Source of the DNA: Cytobacillus massiliigabonensis
GTDB taxonomy: Bacteria > Bacillota > Bacilli > Bacillales > Cytobacillaceae
Length of the DNA: 32,094 nt
Assembly (NCBI RefSeq): GCF_900199725.1
Contig: NZ_LT904904.1
Location: forward strand, 978,108-1,010,201
Reading direction: 5' to 3'
Shown: piece after piece, positions 17,566 through 24,062 of the stretch
How positions within the stretch are numbered: the first letter of the stretch is position 1
Layout: every line of letters begins with the position of its first letter
The notes under the pieces: generated by a model
What the model saw: the letters and a program-made list of their open reading frames with translations, nothing else
The model's database searches: none
Told to the model about the DNA's origin: nothing
Made by a program: the position numbers and the translations under genes

Positions 17566-17946
17566 TTAATCTTGAATAATAAAATTTATCTTCCTATGTT
17601 CTGGAAGTATTTTGACAAAGTTATCTAATTCAGGAGTTGGAATGATAAGTTGATTAATCACCGCTGGATCAATACCCTTTTTCTCGATGCGTTTTCGTAT
17701 CTCATTTAAATGAATCCCAATTTTCCCAGGAAGATCAATATTAAATACTAAATCAGATAGTTTAATAGCAATCACATTCAAAGATTCATCATATTCATCT
17801 CTTCCGATAAACTCAAAAGGTTTAATAGCATCATAATAGAATACATGCTTGTCCCAGTTTAATTCACTTGGAGAAAAAGTTAGAACATACCAATAAGGAA
17901 TTAATTTTTGATTTACATATTCATAATAAAGTCTTTGTTGAGGCAT
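17566..17946 (-). CDS. Unrecognised lysogeny-operon protein, paralogue of its neighbour
   Basis: This 126-residue protein is not a family I recognise. It shares a clear pattern with the 120-residue protein encoded just upstream: YYE near residue 7, PYW at 17-19, a Trp-x-Lys followed by Phe-Tyr, PFE-F near 44, and GI-L--I-KRI near 80-90. Both are probably small soluble proteins, with no signal or membrane segment. Its ATG shares a base with the stop of the previous gene (TAATG), so the pair is translationally coupled. It sits between the protease and the integrase. In other temperate phages this place often holds superinfection-exclusion or defence genes, but no function can be claimed. Confidence 0.7.
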   Translation of the reverse strand: MPQQRLYYEYVNQKLIPYWYVLTFSPSELNWDKHVFYYDAIKPFEFIGRDEYDESLNVIAIKLSDLVFNIDLPGKIGIHLNEIRKRIEKKGIDPAVINQLIIPTPELDNFVKILPEHRKINFIIQD

Positions 17947-18308
17947 TAAAATGCACCATCCTTATTAAAATATGAAAGACTTTCTTCGATATCAGACATT
18001 AAAAAAATTAGTTGCCGGACATGCTCAGGACTAGCATCATGATCAGTAATCCTTTTTTTGATATTCTTCAGCGTTATTCCTAAAGTTGATTTGTGTACAT
18101 TAGAACTGACGATATCTGTAGAGCCGATAGACACACCCATCAGGTATTCATCAAAATCAAATTTACTAAACTTTTCAAAAGGAGCTTTTATTTCAAAATA
18201 AAAGGTGTCTTTATTCCAATCTATTTCTCCATTATCTATGTTGATAACAAACCAGTATGGAAACTGCTTACCGTCAATTTCCTCATAGTACACAGCCTGT
18301 CTAGACAC
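17946..18308 (-). CDS. Unrecognised lysogeny-operon protein, first of a paralogous pair
   Basis: The 120-residue protein begins MSRQAVYYEEIDGKQFPYWF and resembles the following gene's product along its whole length. Acidic and aromatic residues dominate and no membrane segment is seen. The GTG start has AAGGAG nine bases upstream and overlaps the end of the ImmA-like gene by eight bases, so it is transcribed with the repressor and protease. The function is unknown. The duplication inside a lysogeny operon suggests two proteins of related shape with different targets, or a heterodimer. Confidence 0.7.
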   Translation of the reverse strand: MSRQAVYYEEIDGKQFPYWFVINIDNGEIDWNKDTFYFEIKAPFEKFSKFDFDEYLMGVSIGSTDIVSSNVHKSTLGITLKNIKKRITDHDASPEHVRQLIFLMSDIEESLSYFNKDGAF

Positions 18309-18930
18309 TTGTTAACACTCCTTTTGATTTCTTTTGTATGAGTTGATTCTCTAATTGCTGTAAGAGTGTTTTGGTTTCCTCCGACCAATCTTGAACAACT
18401 TTAGAGTACCTGTTTTGTTCTTTTTCAATTATTGCTATATCTATCTTTTGCCTTAATACTCTTTGTTTAATTTGTTCCATTCTCTTTGCTGCCAATGAGA
18501 AAGGTATATTAAATATTTCTTCAATTGCCTTTATTGCATAAGACTCATTGTTTGGTAGTTCAATAGAATCCAACATAAAAGTAGGTATTGCGGCGTAAAG
18601 TTGAAATTGATTTGCTTGGCTTTCTTGAAGATCCATAAACAATTTAGATTTCATTCTCTCTTGAGCTCCAATATGTCTTAAAGGATGACCTATTTCGTGA
18701 AAAAAAAGGGCACGTTGCTTTTTTTCGGGTAATAATGGATCCAAGAAAATCATTGCATCTTCCTCGTCCCACAAAGCTCTAGAAGGTACTTTTTCTATGT
18801 ACTTAATATGAAAATTAAAAGATTCACTTATATTCTTAATTGATAAATCAGATGGAGTTAGAATTCCCTTGTCCATATATAAATTTTCTATCAGTAATTC
18901 TAAATCAGTTTTTTTATACAAAGTAAGCAA
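18301..18930 (-). CDS. immA: ImmA/IrrE-type metallopeptidase
   Basis: This is a zinc peptidase of the kind that cleaves the neighbouring phage or ICE repressor during induction. The active-site motif HEIGH (His78, Glu79, His82 counted from the TTG start) sits in RALFFHEIGHPLRHIG. An upstream GTG at 18939 overlaps the ribosome site GGAGTG. The TTG at 18930, eight bases after GGAG, is the better start, giving 209 residues. The long C-terminal part is helical and charged and may bind the repressor. It lies directly downstream of the CI-like gene, the arrangement known from ImmR/ImmA in ICEBs1. Confidence 0.88.
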   Translation of the reverse strand: MLTLYKKTDLELLIENLYMDKGILTPSDLSIKNISESFNFHIKYIEKVPSRALWDEEDAMIFLDPLLPEKKQRALFFHEIGHPLRHIGAQERMKSKLFMDLQESQANQFQLYAAIPTFMLDSIELPNNESYAIKAIEEIFNIPFSLAAKRMEQIKQRVLRQKIDIAIIEKEQNRYSKVVQDWSEETKTLLQQLENQLIQKKSKGVLTSV

Positions 18931-18995
18931 AAAAATCACTCCAAAGACTGTGTTATAGGAATATATGTTCTGTTTTTGGATAAAAATAAATAAGG

Positions 18996-19349
18996 CTACA
19001 TGCCTTTATTTATTTTTTTCTTTTTCATATCTCTGAATAACTCTAGTTGCATATCTAGGTATTCTTTTTCTTCGTTTGTTAATTTTTCATAGTTATAAAA
19101 TGCAGAATTGACTTTCTCTTTATTAGAATGTGGTTCTGGATCATTGGTTCTCCCCAAAAGAAAATCGATAGTTGTATCGAATAAATCTGCAATTCTAAGT
19201 AAAGTTTCCTCTCTAGGGGTCCTATTTTTTTCTTCTGATTCATAACCGGCTATGGTTGGACGCGATAACCCTAACTTTTCAGCAACATCTTCTTGAGTCC
19301 ATCCCATTTTTTCTCTAAGGTGTTTAAACCTATGAGCAAATGTTTCCAT
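18996..19349 (-). CDS. CI-like XRE-family repressor
   Basis: This protein keeps the prophage silent by binding operators at the divergent promoter. Residues 4-60 form an HTH_3 domain (FKHLREKMGWTQEDVAEKLG, then SRPTIAGYESEEKNRTP). The C-terminal 50 residues are charged and helical and probably serve oligomerisation and protease recognition. Of two in-frame starts, the ATG at 19349 is chosen because GGTGGTGA lies just before it and the HTH begins at once. That gives 117 residues. There is no LexA-like autocleavage domain, which fits control by the ImmA-type protease encoded next. Confidence 0.88.
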   Translation of the reverse strand: METFAHRFKHLREKMGWTQEDVAEKLGLSRPTIAGYESEEKNRTPREETLLRIADLFDTTIDFLLGRTNDPEPHSNKEKVNSAFYNYEKLTNEEKEYLDMQLELFRDMKKKKINKGM

Positions 19350-19393
19350 TAATATCACCACCGGAACAATATACATCAATTGTACAAAAGAAT

Positions 19394-19408
19394 GTTCCTA
19401 AAAGAAAC
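19394..19408. promoter_or_regulatory. Operator-like site GTTCC-TAAAA-GAAAC
   Basis: It resembles the two better operators in this intergenic region with one arm mismatch. It lies closer to the repressor start and may serve autoregulation. Confidence 0.5.
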
Positions 19409-19431
19409 GTAGATTTTCGGAACAATTTATG

Positions 19432-19460
19432 TTGACATAGTTCCATATAGGAACTATAAT
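19432..19460 (+). promoter_or_regulatory. Rightward early promoter (sigma-A)
   Basis: TTGACA (19432-19437) and TATAAT (19455-19460) are both perfect consensus hexamers separated by 17 bases. It drives the cro-like gene and the early operon. Confidence 0.9.
19438..19456. promoter_or_regulatory. Operator O1, TAGTTCC-ATATA-GGAACTA palindrome in the promoter spacer
   Basis: This perfect inverted repeat fills the spacer between -35 and -10 and overlaps the -10 by two bases. A bound repressor would block RNA polymerase directly. Confidence 0.85.
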
Positions 19461-19473
19461 GAAATCAAATACA

Positions 19474-19488
19474 GTTCCTAAACGGAAC
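19474..19488. promoter_or_regulatory. Operator O2, GTTCC-TAAAC-GGAAC
   Basis: The second copy has perfect arms and lies just downstream of the -10 at the expected transcription start. Its centre is about 34 bases from O1, suited to cooperative binding. Confidence 0.8.
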
Positions 19489-19506
19489 TAAAAGGAGGGT
19501 TAGTAA

Positions 19507-19740
19507 TTGAGTCATCAAAGAAAAGACCTTATTAATAGAAGAAATGAACTCAAATTAACACATGACTCCGTTGCTTCTAAGGCAGAAATTTCTAGAGCAT
19601 ACTATACTAACATTGAAGCAGGAAGGAAAGATCCTTCCATGAAGGTAATGAAACGAATTGCGGATGCTCTTGAAACAACAGTAGATGCTATTTTTTTTAC
19701 TTATCAAGTTCCGAAAGGGAACAAAATTAAAACTGCCTAA
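19507..19740 (+). CDS. Cro-like XRE-family regulator
   Basis: The 77-residue protein is a single HTH_3 domain (RNELKLTHDSVASKAEISRA, then YYTNIEAGRKDPSMKVMKRI) with a short tail. It is the first gene of the rightward early operon and faces the repressor gene across shared operators. The expected job is to shut off the repressor during lytic growth. The TTG start is placed eight bases after AAAGGAGGG (19491-19499). Confidence 0.88.
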   Translation: MSHQRKDLINRRNELKLTHDSVASKAEISRAYYTNIEAGRKDPSMKVMKRIADALETTVDAIFFTYQVPKGNKIKTA

Positions 19741-19751
19741 GGAGTCTACCC

Positions 19752-19904
19752 ATGAGCCCAAAACAAAAAGAAAAACTTATCAATGATTTATTAAAAACAC
19801 TAGCAACTAACAATGTAACTTTTGCAGAAGTGCCAGAAGTACTTAAAAACTTGGAAAAAGAACTAAGCGAGCTGTGCCAGCAGCAAGTTATTCAGATTTC
19901 ATAA
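19752..19904 (+). CDS. Small phage protein, 50 residues
   Basis: ATG at 19752 follows GGAG at the preceding gene's stop by seven bases. The product (MSPKQKEKLINDLLKTLATN...) is a charged, probably helical protein ending QQVIQIS. I recognise no family. The 11-base gap to the cro-like gene and the ribosome site make it a credible gene. Confidence 0.6.
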   Translation: MSPKQKEKLINDLLKTLATNNVTFAEVPEVLKNLEKELSELCQQQVIQIS

Positions 19905-19916
19905 GTAGTGGCCACC

Positions 19917-20075
19917 ATGAATCTCACGAACAAAGTGATCTGGGCTGAAATCAAACTCAAAGTCCTAGAATCAGCCATGATGCTAAATGATGATTATTCG
20001 AATGATGATGTAATCGCAAAGCTGATGGAAGTTGTTGAGATTTTGGATAACACAGAGCCGAAAGGAGTGATTTAA
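19917..20075 (+). CDS. Small acidic phage protein, 52 residues
   Basis: The frame from ATG 19917 reads MNLTNKVIWAEIKLKVLESA then MMLNDDYSNDDVIAKLMEVV and ends one base before the excisionase-like ATG. The composition is acidic and helical. No ribosome site is obvious, so the start is uncertain. The end of the frame carries the ribosome site (AAAGGAG) of the next gene. Confidence 0.5.
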   Translation: MNLTNKVIWAEIKLKVLESAMMLNDDYSNDDVIAKLMEVVEILDNTEPKGVI

Positions 20076-20264
20076 ATGCAACGAAAAACCTTAACAGCTC
20101 AAGAAATTGCAAATTATATTGGTGTCCATGTTGACACGATCTACACAATGGTTCGCCAAAAAGAAATTCCTCATGTCAGAGTTCGCCGCCGCATCCTTTT
20201 TAATATCGAAACAATAGACGCTTGGATGCGAGGATTGGAACAAAAAAGTTTGGAGGCTATGTAA
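20076..20264 (+). CDS. xis: Excisionase-family HTH protein
   Basis: The 62-residue protein matches the MerR-like excisionase/helix-turn-helix fold (TIGR01764): LTAQEIANYIGVHVDTIYTM, then an Arg-rich wing (VRVRRRILFN) and a closing helix (IDAWMRGLEQ). Such proteins bend DNA at attachment sites to favour excision, or act as small regulators. AAAGGAG precedes the ATG. The stop shares a base with the next start (TAATG). The integrase lies 3 kb away in the opposite operon, so excision would be linked to early lytic transcription. Confidence 0.8.
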   Translation: MQRKTLTAQEIANYIGVHVDTIYTMVRQKEIPHVRVRRRILFNIETIDAWMRGLEQKSLEAM

Positions 20265-21058
20265 TGAATCAACTGCAAAAAGTTTTTGATTTCAATGGTC
20301 TGAATTTAAGAACACTCATTCAAAATGATGAACCTTGGTTTTTTGCAAAAGATGTTTGTGACATTCTACAAATCAGTAATAGTCGTGATGCAATAGCAAA
20401 ACTTGAATCAGATGAAAAGGGGGTAGCCATTACCGACACCCCTGGTGGAAAACAGCAAATGTCAATCGTCAACGAATCTGGACTATATGAGTTAATTTTT
20501 GCTAGCCGGAAGCTTGAAGCAAAGATGTTCAAGAAGTGGATTAAGCAAGATGTTCTTCCTTCCATTAGAAAACACGGAATATATGGAACTCCACAAACAA
20601 TTGAAAACATCTTAAATGACCCCGATTTCGGGATTAAGCTACTAACCACTATCAAAGAAGAACGATTAATGCGTGAACAAGCTGAACAGCAAAGAGATAA
20701 AGTGATTGCTCAACAGCAAGCCGATCTCCCATATACCAACTTTGGAAAAGTGGTATCCAATTCATCTGGTGCAATAAGTATTGGAGCATTTGCAAAGATG
20801 ATGTACGACAAACACGGACTTAAAATCGGCCGCAACAAAATGTTCGAATGGCTTCGAGAAAATGGTTATCTCATTAAGCAAGGTCGTGAATACAACAATC
20901 CTAAACAAGTTTTTATCGAGCAAGGATTGTTTGATGTTAAACCAACCATTGTCACCAGAACAGAGGGAGATGTAGAAAAATTAACCACTCTGATTACAGG
21001 TAAGGGTCAGGTAAAACTTGCAGAAATTCTATTAAAAAGTGTAAAGGTAGCCATTTGA
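20264..21058 (+). CDS. Phage antirepressor (BRO-N plus KilA-C)
   Basis: The 264-residue protein has an N-terminal BRO domain (about 1-105: NDEPWFFAKDVCDILQISN, then ESGLYELIFASRKLEAKMFK) and a C-terminal KilAC domain (about 155-245: GAISIGAFAKMMYDKHGLKI, then NKMFEWLRENGYLI). Proteins of this make-up counteract or modulate the phage repressor. The start is ATG 20264 with TTTGGAGG nine bases before it. A longer frame from 20222 merely reads through the excisionase gene. A hairpin follows the stop. Confidence 0.9.
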   Translation: MNQLQKVFDFNGLNLRTLIQNDEPWFFAKDVCDILQISNSRDAIAKLESDEKGVAITDTPGGKQQMSIVNESGLYELIFASRKLEAKMFKKWIKQDVLPSIRKHGIYGTPQTIENILNDPDFGIKLLTTIKEERLMREQAEQQRDKVIAQQQADLPYTNFGKVVSNSSGAISIGAFAKMMYDKHGLKIGRNKMFEWLRENGYLIKQGREYNNPKQVFIEQGLFDVKPTIVTRTEGDVEKLTTLITGKGQVKLAEILLKSVKVAI

Positions 21059-21065
21059 GAGGTTC

Positions 21066-21102
21066 AGCACCGACGAAGCTGCCAGGCTCAAAAATCGGTG
21101 CT
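21066..21102 (+). terminator. Hairpin after the antirepressor gene
   Basis: AGCACCGA (21066-21073) pairs perfectly with TCGGTGCT (21095-21102) around a loop that can itself fold (AGCTGCCAGGCT). The bases after it are T-rich (AGTTTCTTCTTA) but no clean T-run is present. A partial terminator is likely. Confidence 0.6.
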
Positions 21103-21147
21103 AGTTTCTTCTTATATTAAATTTTAATACTAAACTATTAAATCGCC

Positions 21148-21181
21148 TGTTCAATGATAGAACATGTTCTGATTTAGAACA
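21148..21181. promoter_or_regulatory. Two abutting TGTTC-N7-GAACA operators
   Basis: TGTTC-AATGATA-GAACA (21148-21164) is immediately followed by TGTTC-TGATTTA-GAACA (21165-21181). Both have perfect arms and the same spacing. They end 19 bases before the start of the next HTH gene and differ from the GTTCC-N5-GGAAC operators of the main switch. Confidence 0.8.
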
Positions 21182-21200
21182 ATGAAGGGAGATGGAAGTC

Positions 21201-21473
21201 ATGCAACAATTAGGGGAATTTTTTAAAAGGTCTAGAAAACTTTCTGGTTTAAGTCAAGAAGCAATGGCAGAGAAAATGTTCATGCCGCGCAGTACTATAT
21301 CAAAAATAGAAAACGACAAGATGGAATTAAAGGTATCTGATGCAGCTAGATGGTGCCAAGTAACTAATGTGCCAGAGTTTTTGGCAGCGATATTATGTGG
21401 AGTTGATGTTAATACAGTCGTTCATACATTGACTAAGTTAATAGGTGGTTTTATTACTTTTATAAATTTCTAG
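21201..21473 (+). CDS. XRE-family regulator, likely autoregulated
   Basis: This 90-residue protein has an HTH_3 domain (FFKRSRKLSGLSQEAMAEKM, then PRSTISKIENDKMELKVSDA). Its C-terminal segment is hydrophobic (VHTLTKLIGGFITFINF) and could pair subunits or touch the membrane. Of two in-frame ATGs, 21201 has the proper nine-base distance from AAGGGAG, while 21192 is too close. Twin palindromes lie directly upstream and are its most likely binding sites. The separate operator type suggests a second regulatory step inside the early operon. Confidence 0.82.
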   Translation: MQQLGEFFKRSRKLSGLSQEAMAEKMFMPRSTISKIENDKMELKVSDAARWCQVTNVPEFLAAILCGVDVNTVVHTLTKLIGGFITFINF

Positions 21474-21489
21474 AGGGGAGGAAAGAGCA

Positions 21490-21597
21490 TTGAAAATTAA
21501 AGCAGGAACTTGGTTGAAGTTACATAGCCAGTGTAAATATGAGCTTTTGAAGTTCTTTTCAATTAGAGGTAACAAAAATGAAAAAGCAGCAAGCTAA
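21490..21597 (+). CDS. Small phage peptide, 35 residues
   Basis: A TTG at 21490 follows GGGGAGGAAAGAG. The frame reads LKIKAGTWLKLHSQCKYELL and ends KNEKAAS, overlapping the next gene by 20 bases. It is basic and not recognised. The good ribosome site is the main support. Confidence 0.45.
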   Translation: MKIKAGTWLKLHSQCKYELLKFFSIRGNKNEKAAS

Positions 21598-21784
21598 GCG
21601 GCTACTTAACTTACTGCACCAGAATTACGGTATGAATTCATTTTATCACATATTTGATAGAGCGACAAGAACCTTTGTTCTTGCCGTGATGAGTCGGAAC
21701 GGATATCTACCGTCTCCCACCAATCCGTTCGTTTCGACTTATCACGGTGCGAATGAAGCACCATGTTCTTTGAAAAGTACATAG
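21578..21784 (+). CDS. Hypothetical phage protein, 68 residues
   Basis: The product (MKKQQAKRLLNLLHQNYGMN...) is basic at the N-terminus. It has a middle strand-rich part (RATRTFVLAVMSRNGYLPSP) and no family I can name. AGAGGTAAC lies before the ATG. It is packed with its neighbours in the early operon. Confidence 0.5.
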   Translation: MKKQQAKRLLNLLHQNYGMNSFYHIFDRATRTFVLAVMSRNGYLPSPTNPFVSTYHGANEAPCSLKST

Positions 21785-21799
21785 AGAGGAGGAAGAGCC

Positions 21800-22003
21800 A
21801 TGGATCATCCAATGATTACTCAAACTGAACGTACCGGTTATCCAAATATGATTGCCCAGCCAGAGCATAACGGAACAGATTTTTTTGGAGATGAAGTACT
21901 TGATGGTGATGAAATTGTTGAGTATGACGGAGAGCTCATTTTGAAAGATAACCTTGAGCGTTACTTGGTTGAAGAGTTTGGATTTAAGTTTAAAACAGCA
22001 TGA
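21800..22003 (+). CDS. YqaI-like phage protein
   Basis: The 67-residue protein carries the pattern of the B. subtilis skin-element protein YqaI: DFFGDEVLDGDEIVEYDGEL, then ILKDNLERYLVEEFGFKFKTA at the C-terminus. The function of the family is unknown. The protein is acidic. GAGGAGGA lies about ten bases before the ATG. Confidence 0.75.
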   Translation: MDHPMITQTERTGYPNMIAQPEHNGTDFFGDEVLDGDEIVEYDGELILKDNLERYLVEEFGFKFKTA

Positions 22004-22007
22004 AAAA

Positions 22008-22030
22008 GACTCCTGTTAGCAGCAGGAGTC
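22008..22030 (+). terminator. Perfect hairpin GACTCCTG...CAGGAGTC
   Basis: Eight-base arms (22008-22015, 22023-22030) pair around TTAGCAG, preceded by AAAAA. No T-run follows, so it may be a partial terminator or an RNA-processing structure within the early operon. Confidence 0.55.
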
Positions 22031-22092
22031 GGTGATATTAAAAATATTTTCTTATGTTTATTCTATCCCAAAATTTGAAGGAGGACAAGCTT

Positions 22093-22290
22093 GTGTCATT
22101 TGATACTAAAAAAGGTGCTGTATTTGAACCAACAAATCCAGAGTTGAAAAGCTTTTATGAGGTCCTCAAGAAGAATGCTCCCGTACTGGATGGCTCTAGA
22201 GTTTTTGAGGATTTAGTTGAAGTGTACGAATCACTTGATTTCGATTTAAGGGAGGAAAAAGTGAATGAACCAGTTATCAGAGCAGTTTAG
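22093..22290 (+). CDS. Hypothetical phage protein, 65 residues
   Basis: The GTG start at 22093 is eight bases after GAAGGAGG (22077-22084). An upstream ATG at 22054 precedes this ribosome site and is rejected. The acidic product contains PELKSFYEVLKKNAPVLDGS and EVYESLDFDLREEK. It overlaps the following gene by 26 bases, typical of phage early operons. I do not recognise a family. Confidence 0.65.
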   Translation: MSFDTKKGAVFEPTNPELKSFYEVLKKNAPVLDGSRVFEDLVEVYESLDFDLREEKVNEPVIRAV

Positions 22291-23146
22291 CCAACAGCAA
22301 GGAGGAGTACTTGCACAGGCTTCAAGTAGTCGTGAAATGGAGGAAGTCAAAGGTCAGATATTTATGGCCCGCCAGTTTCCGAGGAATGTATTTCAGTCAG
22401 AACAACGCATTTTAGACGCTTGTAAACGTTCATCATTAGCACAAACAGCTGTATATAGATATCCAAGGGGTAAGCAAGTTGTTGAGGGTCCATCTATTAG
22501 ATTGGCAGAAGTATTAGCTCAAAACTGGGGGAATTTATCCTTTGGAGTAAAAGAACTTGAACAACGCGAAGGTGAATCAGTTGCTTTAGCTTATGCATGG
22601 GATTTAGAAACCAATGTACGACAAGAAAAGGTATTTTCTGTTCTACATAGCCGTAAAGCAAATGGGAAAATAACCAAACTGACAGATCCAAGAGATATTT
22701 ATGAATTGGTAGCAAACAATGGAGCAAGAAGGGTGAGGTCGTGCATCTTAGGAATTATTCCTGGGGATATTGTTGAAGCGGCTGTTGCTGAATGTAATAA
22801 GACACTCACAGGAAATAACAAGGGACCATTGAAGGACCGTATAGCTAATGCACTAACAGCCTTCAAAAATCAATATAAGGTAACTCAGGAAATGATAGAA
22901 ACTAGGTTTGGATATAATGCAGATGCTTTTACCGAAGTAGATTATGTAGACCTTATTAAAATCTTTAACTCCCTTAAGGATGGAATGAGTAAGGTTGAAG
23001 ATTGGTTTGAAAAAAAGGTTAAAAAAGAAAGTAGCAGTGGATTATCGGAAGCCTTCAAAGAGGAGAAGAAGGCAGAGGTGAACCCTGATGAGCCTGATGA
23101 AAAAGCAGAAGATCCAGTTGGACAAGGAGAATTACTATTCGATTGA
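22265..23146 (+). CDS. Probable phage recombination (single-strand annealing-like) protein
   Basis: The 293-residue protein belongs to a family common in phages next to RecE-like exonucleases. Conserved-looking segments are GQIFMARQFPRNVFQSEQRI, YRYPRGKQVVEGPSIRLAEV, AQNWGNLSFGVKELEQREGE and NGARRVRSCILGIIPGDIVE, with a charged tail rich in Glu and Lys from about residue 245. No enzyme motif is visible. I infer an annealing or recombination-mediator role mainly from the adjacent nuclease, whose start lies inside this gene (59-base overlap). GGGAGG is ten bases before the ATG. An alternative is a general DNA-binding protein of unknown role. Confidence 0.65.
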   Translation: MNQLSEQFSQQQGGVLAQASSSREMEEVKGQIFMARQFPRNVFQSEQRILDACKRSSLAQTAVYRYPRGKQVVEGPSIRLAEVLAQNWGNLSFGVKELEQREGESVALAYAWDLETNVRQEKVFSVLHSRKANGKITKLTDPRDIYELVANNGARRVRSCILGIIPGDIVEAAVAECNKTLTGNNKGPLKDRIANALTAFKNQYKVTQEMIETRFGYNADAFTEVDYVDLIKIFNSLKDGMSKVEDWFEKKVKKESSSGLSEAFKEEKKAEVNPDEPDEKAEDPVGQGELLFD

Positions 23147-23903
23147 AGCTGATAAGCAGTATATGTCTGTAAGCCAATTTAAGCTTTTCAATGAATGTGA
23201 AGCTAAGGCATTAGCAAAGCTTAAGGGGGATTATTCTCCTCCTTCTTCCAACGCTTTGTTAGTGGGTTCATATGTACATGCTGCCTTTGAAAGTGATGAA
23301 GAGTTTTCAACATTTATCGAAGAGAATAACGGCTCTATATTCAAATCTAGAGGTGGTAAGTACTCAGATTTTGAGACGGCTGACAGAATGATAGAAGCCT
23401 TAAAGGTAGATCCATTCGCTTTGTTTGCTATGGAAGGTGAGAAAGAGTGCATATATACGGCTCATTTGTGGGGGGCGGATTGGAAAATCAAAGTTGATAG
23501 TGTCAATCACTCACGAATGACTTTCAGTGATTTGAAGACCACACAGGAACTTCAGAAACGATACTGGAACGATAAATACAATGGATGGGTGTCATTTATC
23601 GAGGCGTGGGACTATGTTCTTCAGATGGCTGTATACAGAAGAGTGCTGCAAGAGAATATAGGTCAAACTTATACACCTTATATAGTAGCAGTAACCAAAG
23701 AAACTCCACCAAATAAGGCAGTAGTACACTTCGATGAAAGCAGATTTGATTTTGAGTATGAGTACTTGGAAATGAAGATGGAGAGAATTCTACAGGTGAA
23801 GAATGGTGAAACAGAACCTGTTCGGTGCAATAAATGTGATTACTGTAGGGGAACTAAAAAGCTTACAGATACCGTTGAAGTTGGAGCCTTGATTTATGAA
23901 TGA
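23088..23903 (+). CDS. RecE-like PD-(D/E)XK exonuclease
   Basis: This 271-residue nuclease would resect DNA ends for phage recombination. Motifs in order: SVSQFKLFNECEAKALA near residue 27, GSYVHAAFE with His64, Asp137 in WKIKVDSV, Asp148-x-Lys150 in FSDLKTT, and QMAVYRRVL (Gln179), the QxxxY helix of the RecB/RecE group. The C-terminus has Cys247, Cys250 and Cys253 (RCNKCDYC), which could bind metal, perhaps with a distant cysteine as an iron-sulfur cluster. The start overlaps the preceding probable annealing protein, the usual order for a two-component phage recombinase. A second ATG at 23097 is possible. Confidence 0.85.
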   Translation: MSLMKKQKIQLDKENYYSIEADKQYMSVSQFKLFNECEAKALAKLKGDYSPPSSNALLVGSYVHAAFESDEEFSTFIEENNGSIFKSRGGKYSDFETADRMIEALKVDPFALFAMEGEKECIYTAHLWGADWKIKVDSVNHSRMTFSDLKTTQELQKRYWNDKYNGWVSFIEAWDYVLQMAVYRRVLQENIGQTYTPYIVAVTKETPPNKAVVHFDESRFDFEYEYLEMKMERILQVKNGETEPVRCNKCDYCRGTKKLTDTVEVGALIYE

Positions 23904-24060
23904 TTATAAAACAAATGTCCTCCTGCCTGCTTGGATATTTGAGCAGGCGAAGGACAAAGAACATTTAAAACAGCTTGTACTAGAGTATATGCAGCGTTAT
24001 CCAGATTATGTCGTGAAATCAGTTAAAAAGAAATTTGCTGTGTGTGAGAGGAGGGAATAA
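23896..24060 (+). CDS. Small phage protein, 54 residues
   Basis: ATG 23896 overlaps the end of the exonuclease gene by eight bases. The product (MNDYKTNVLLPAWIFEQAKD then KEHLKQLVLEYMQRYPDYVV) ends in a basic stretch and ERRE. That end also encodes the GAGAGGAGGG ribosome site of the next gene. Coding-like composition and tight packing support it. The family is unknown. Confidence 0.6.
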   Translation: MNDYKTNVLLPAWIFEQAKDKEHLKQLVLEYMQRYPDYVVKSVKKKFAVCERRE

Positions 24061-24062
24061 GC

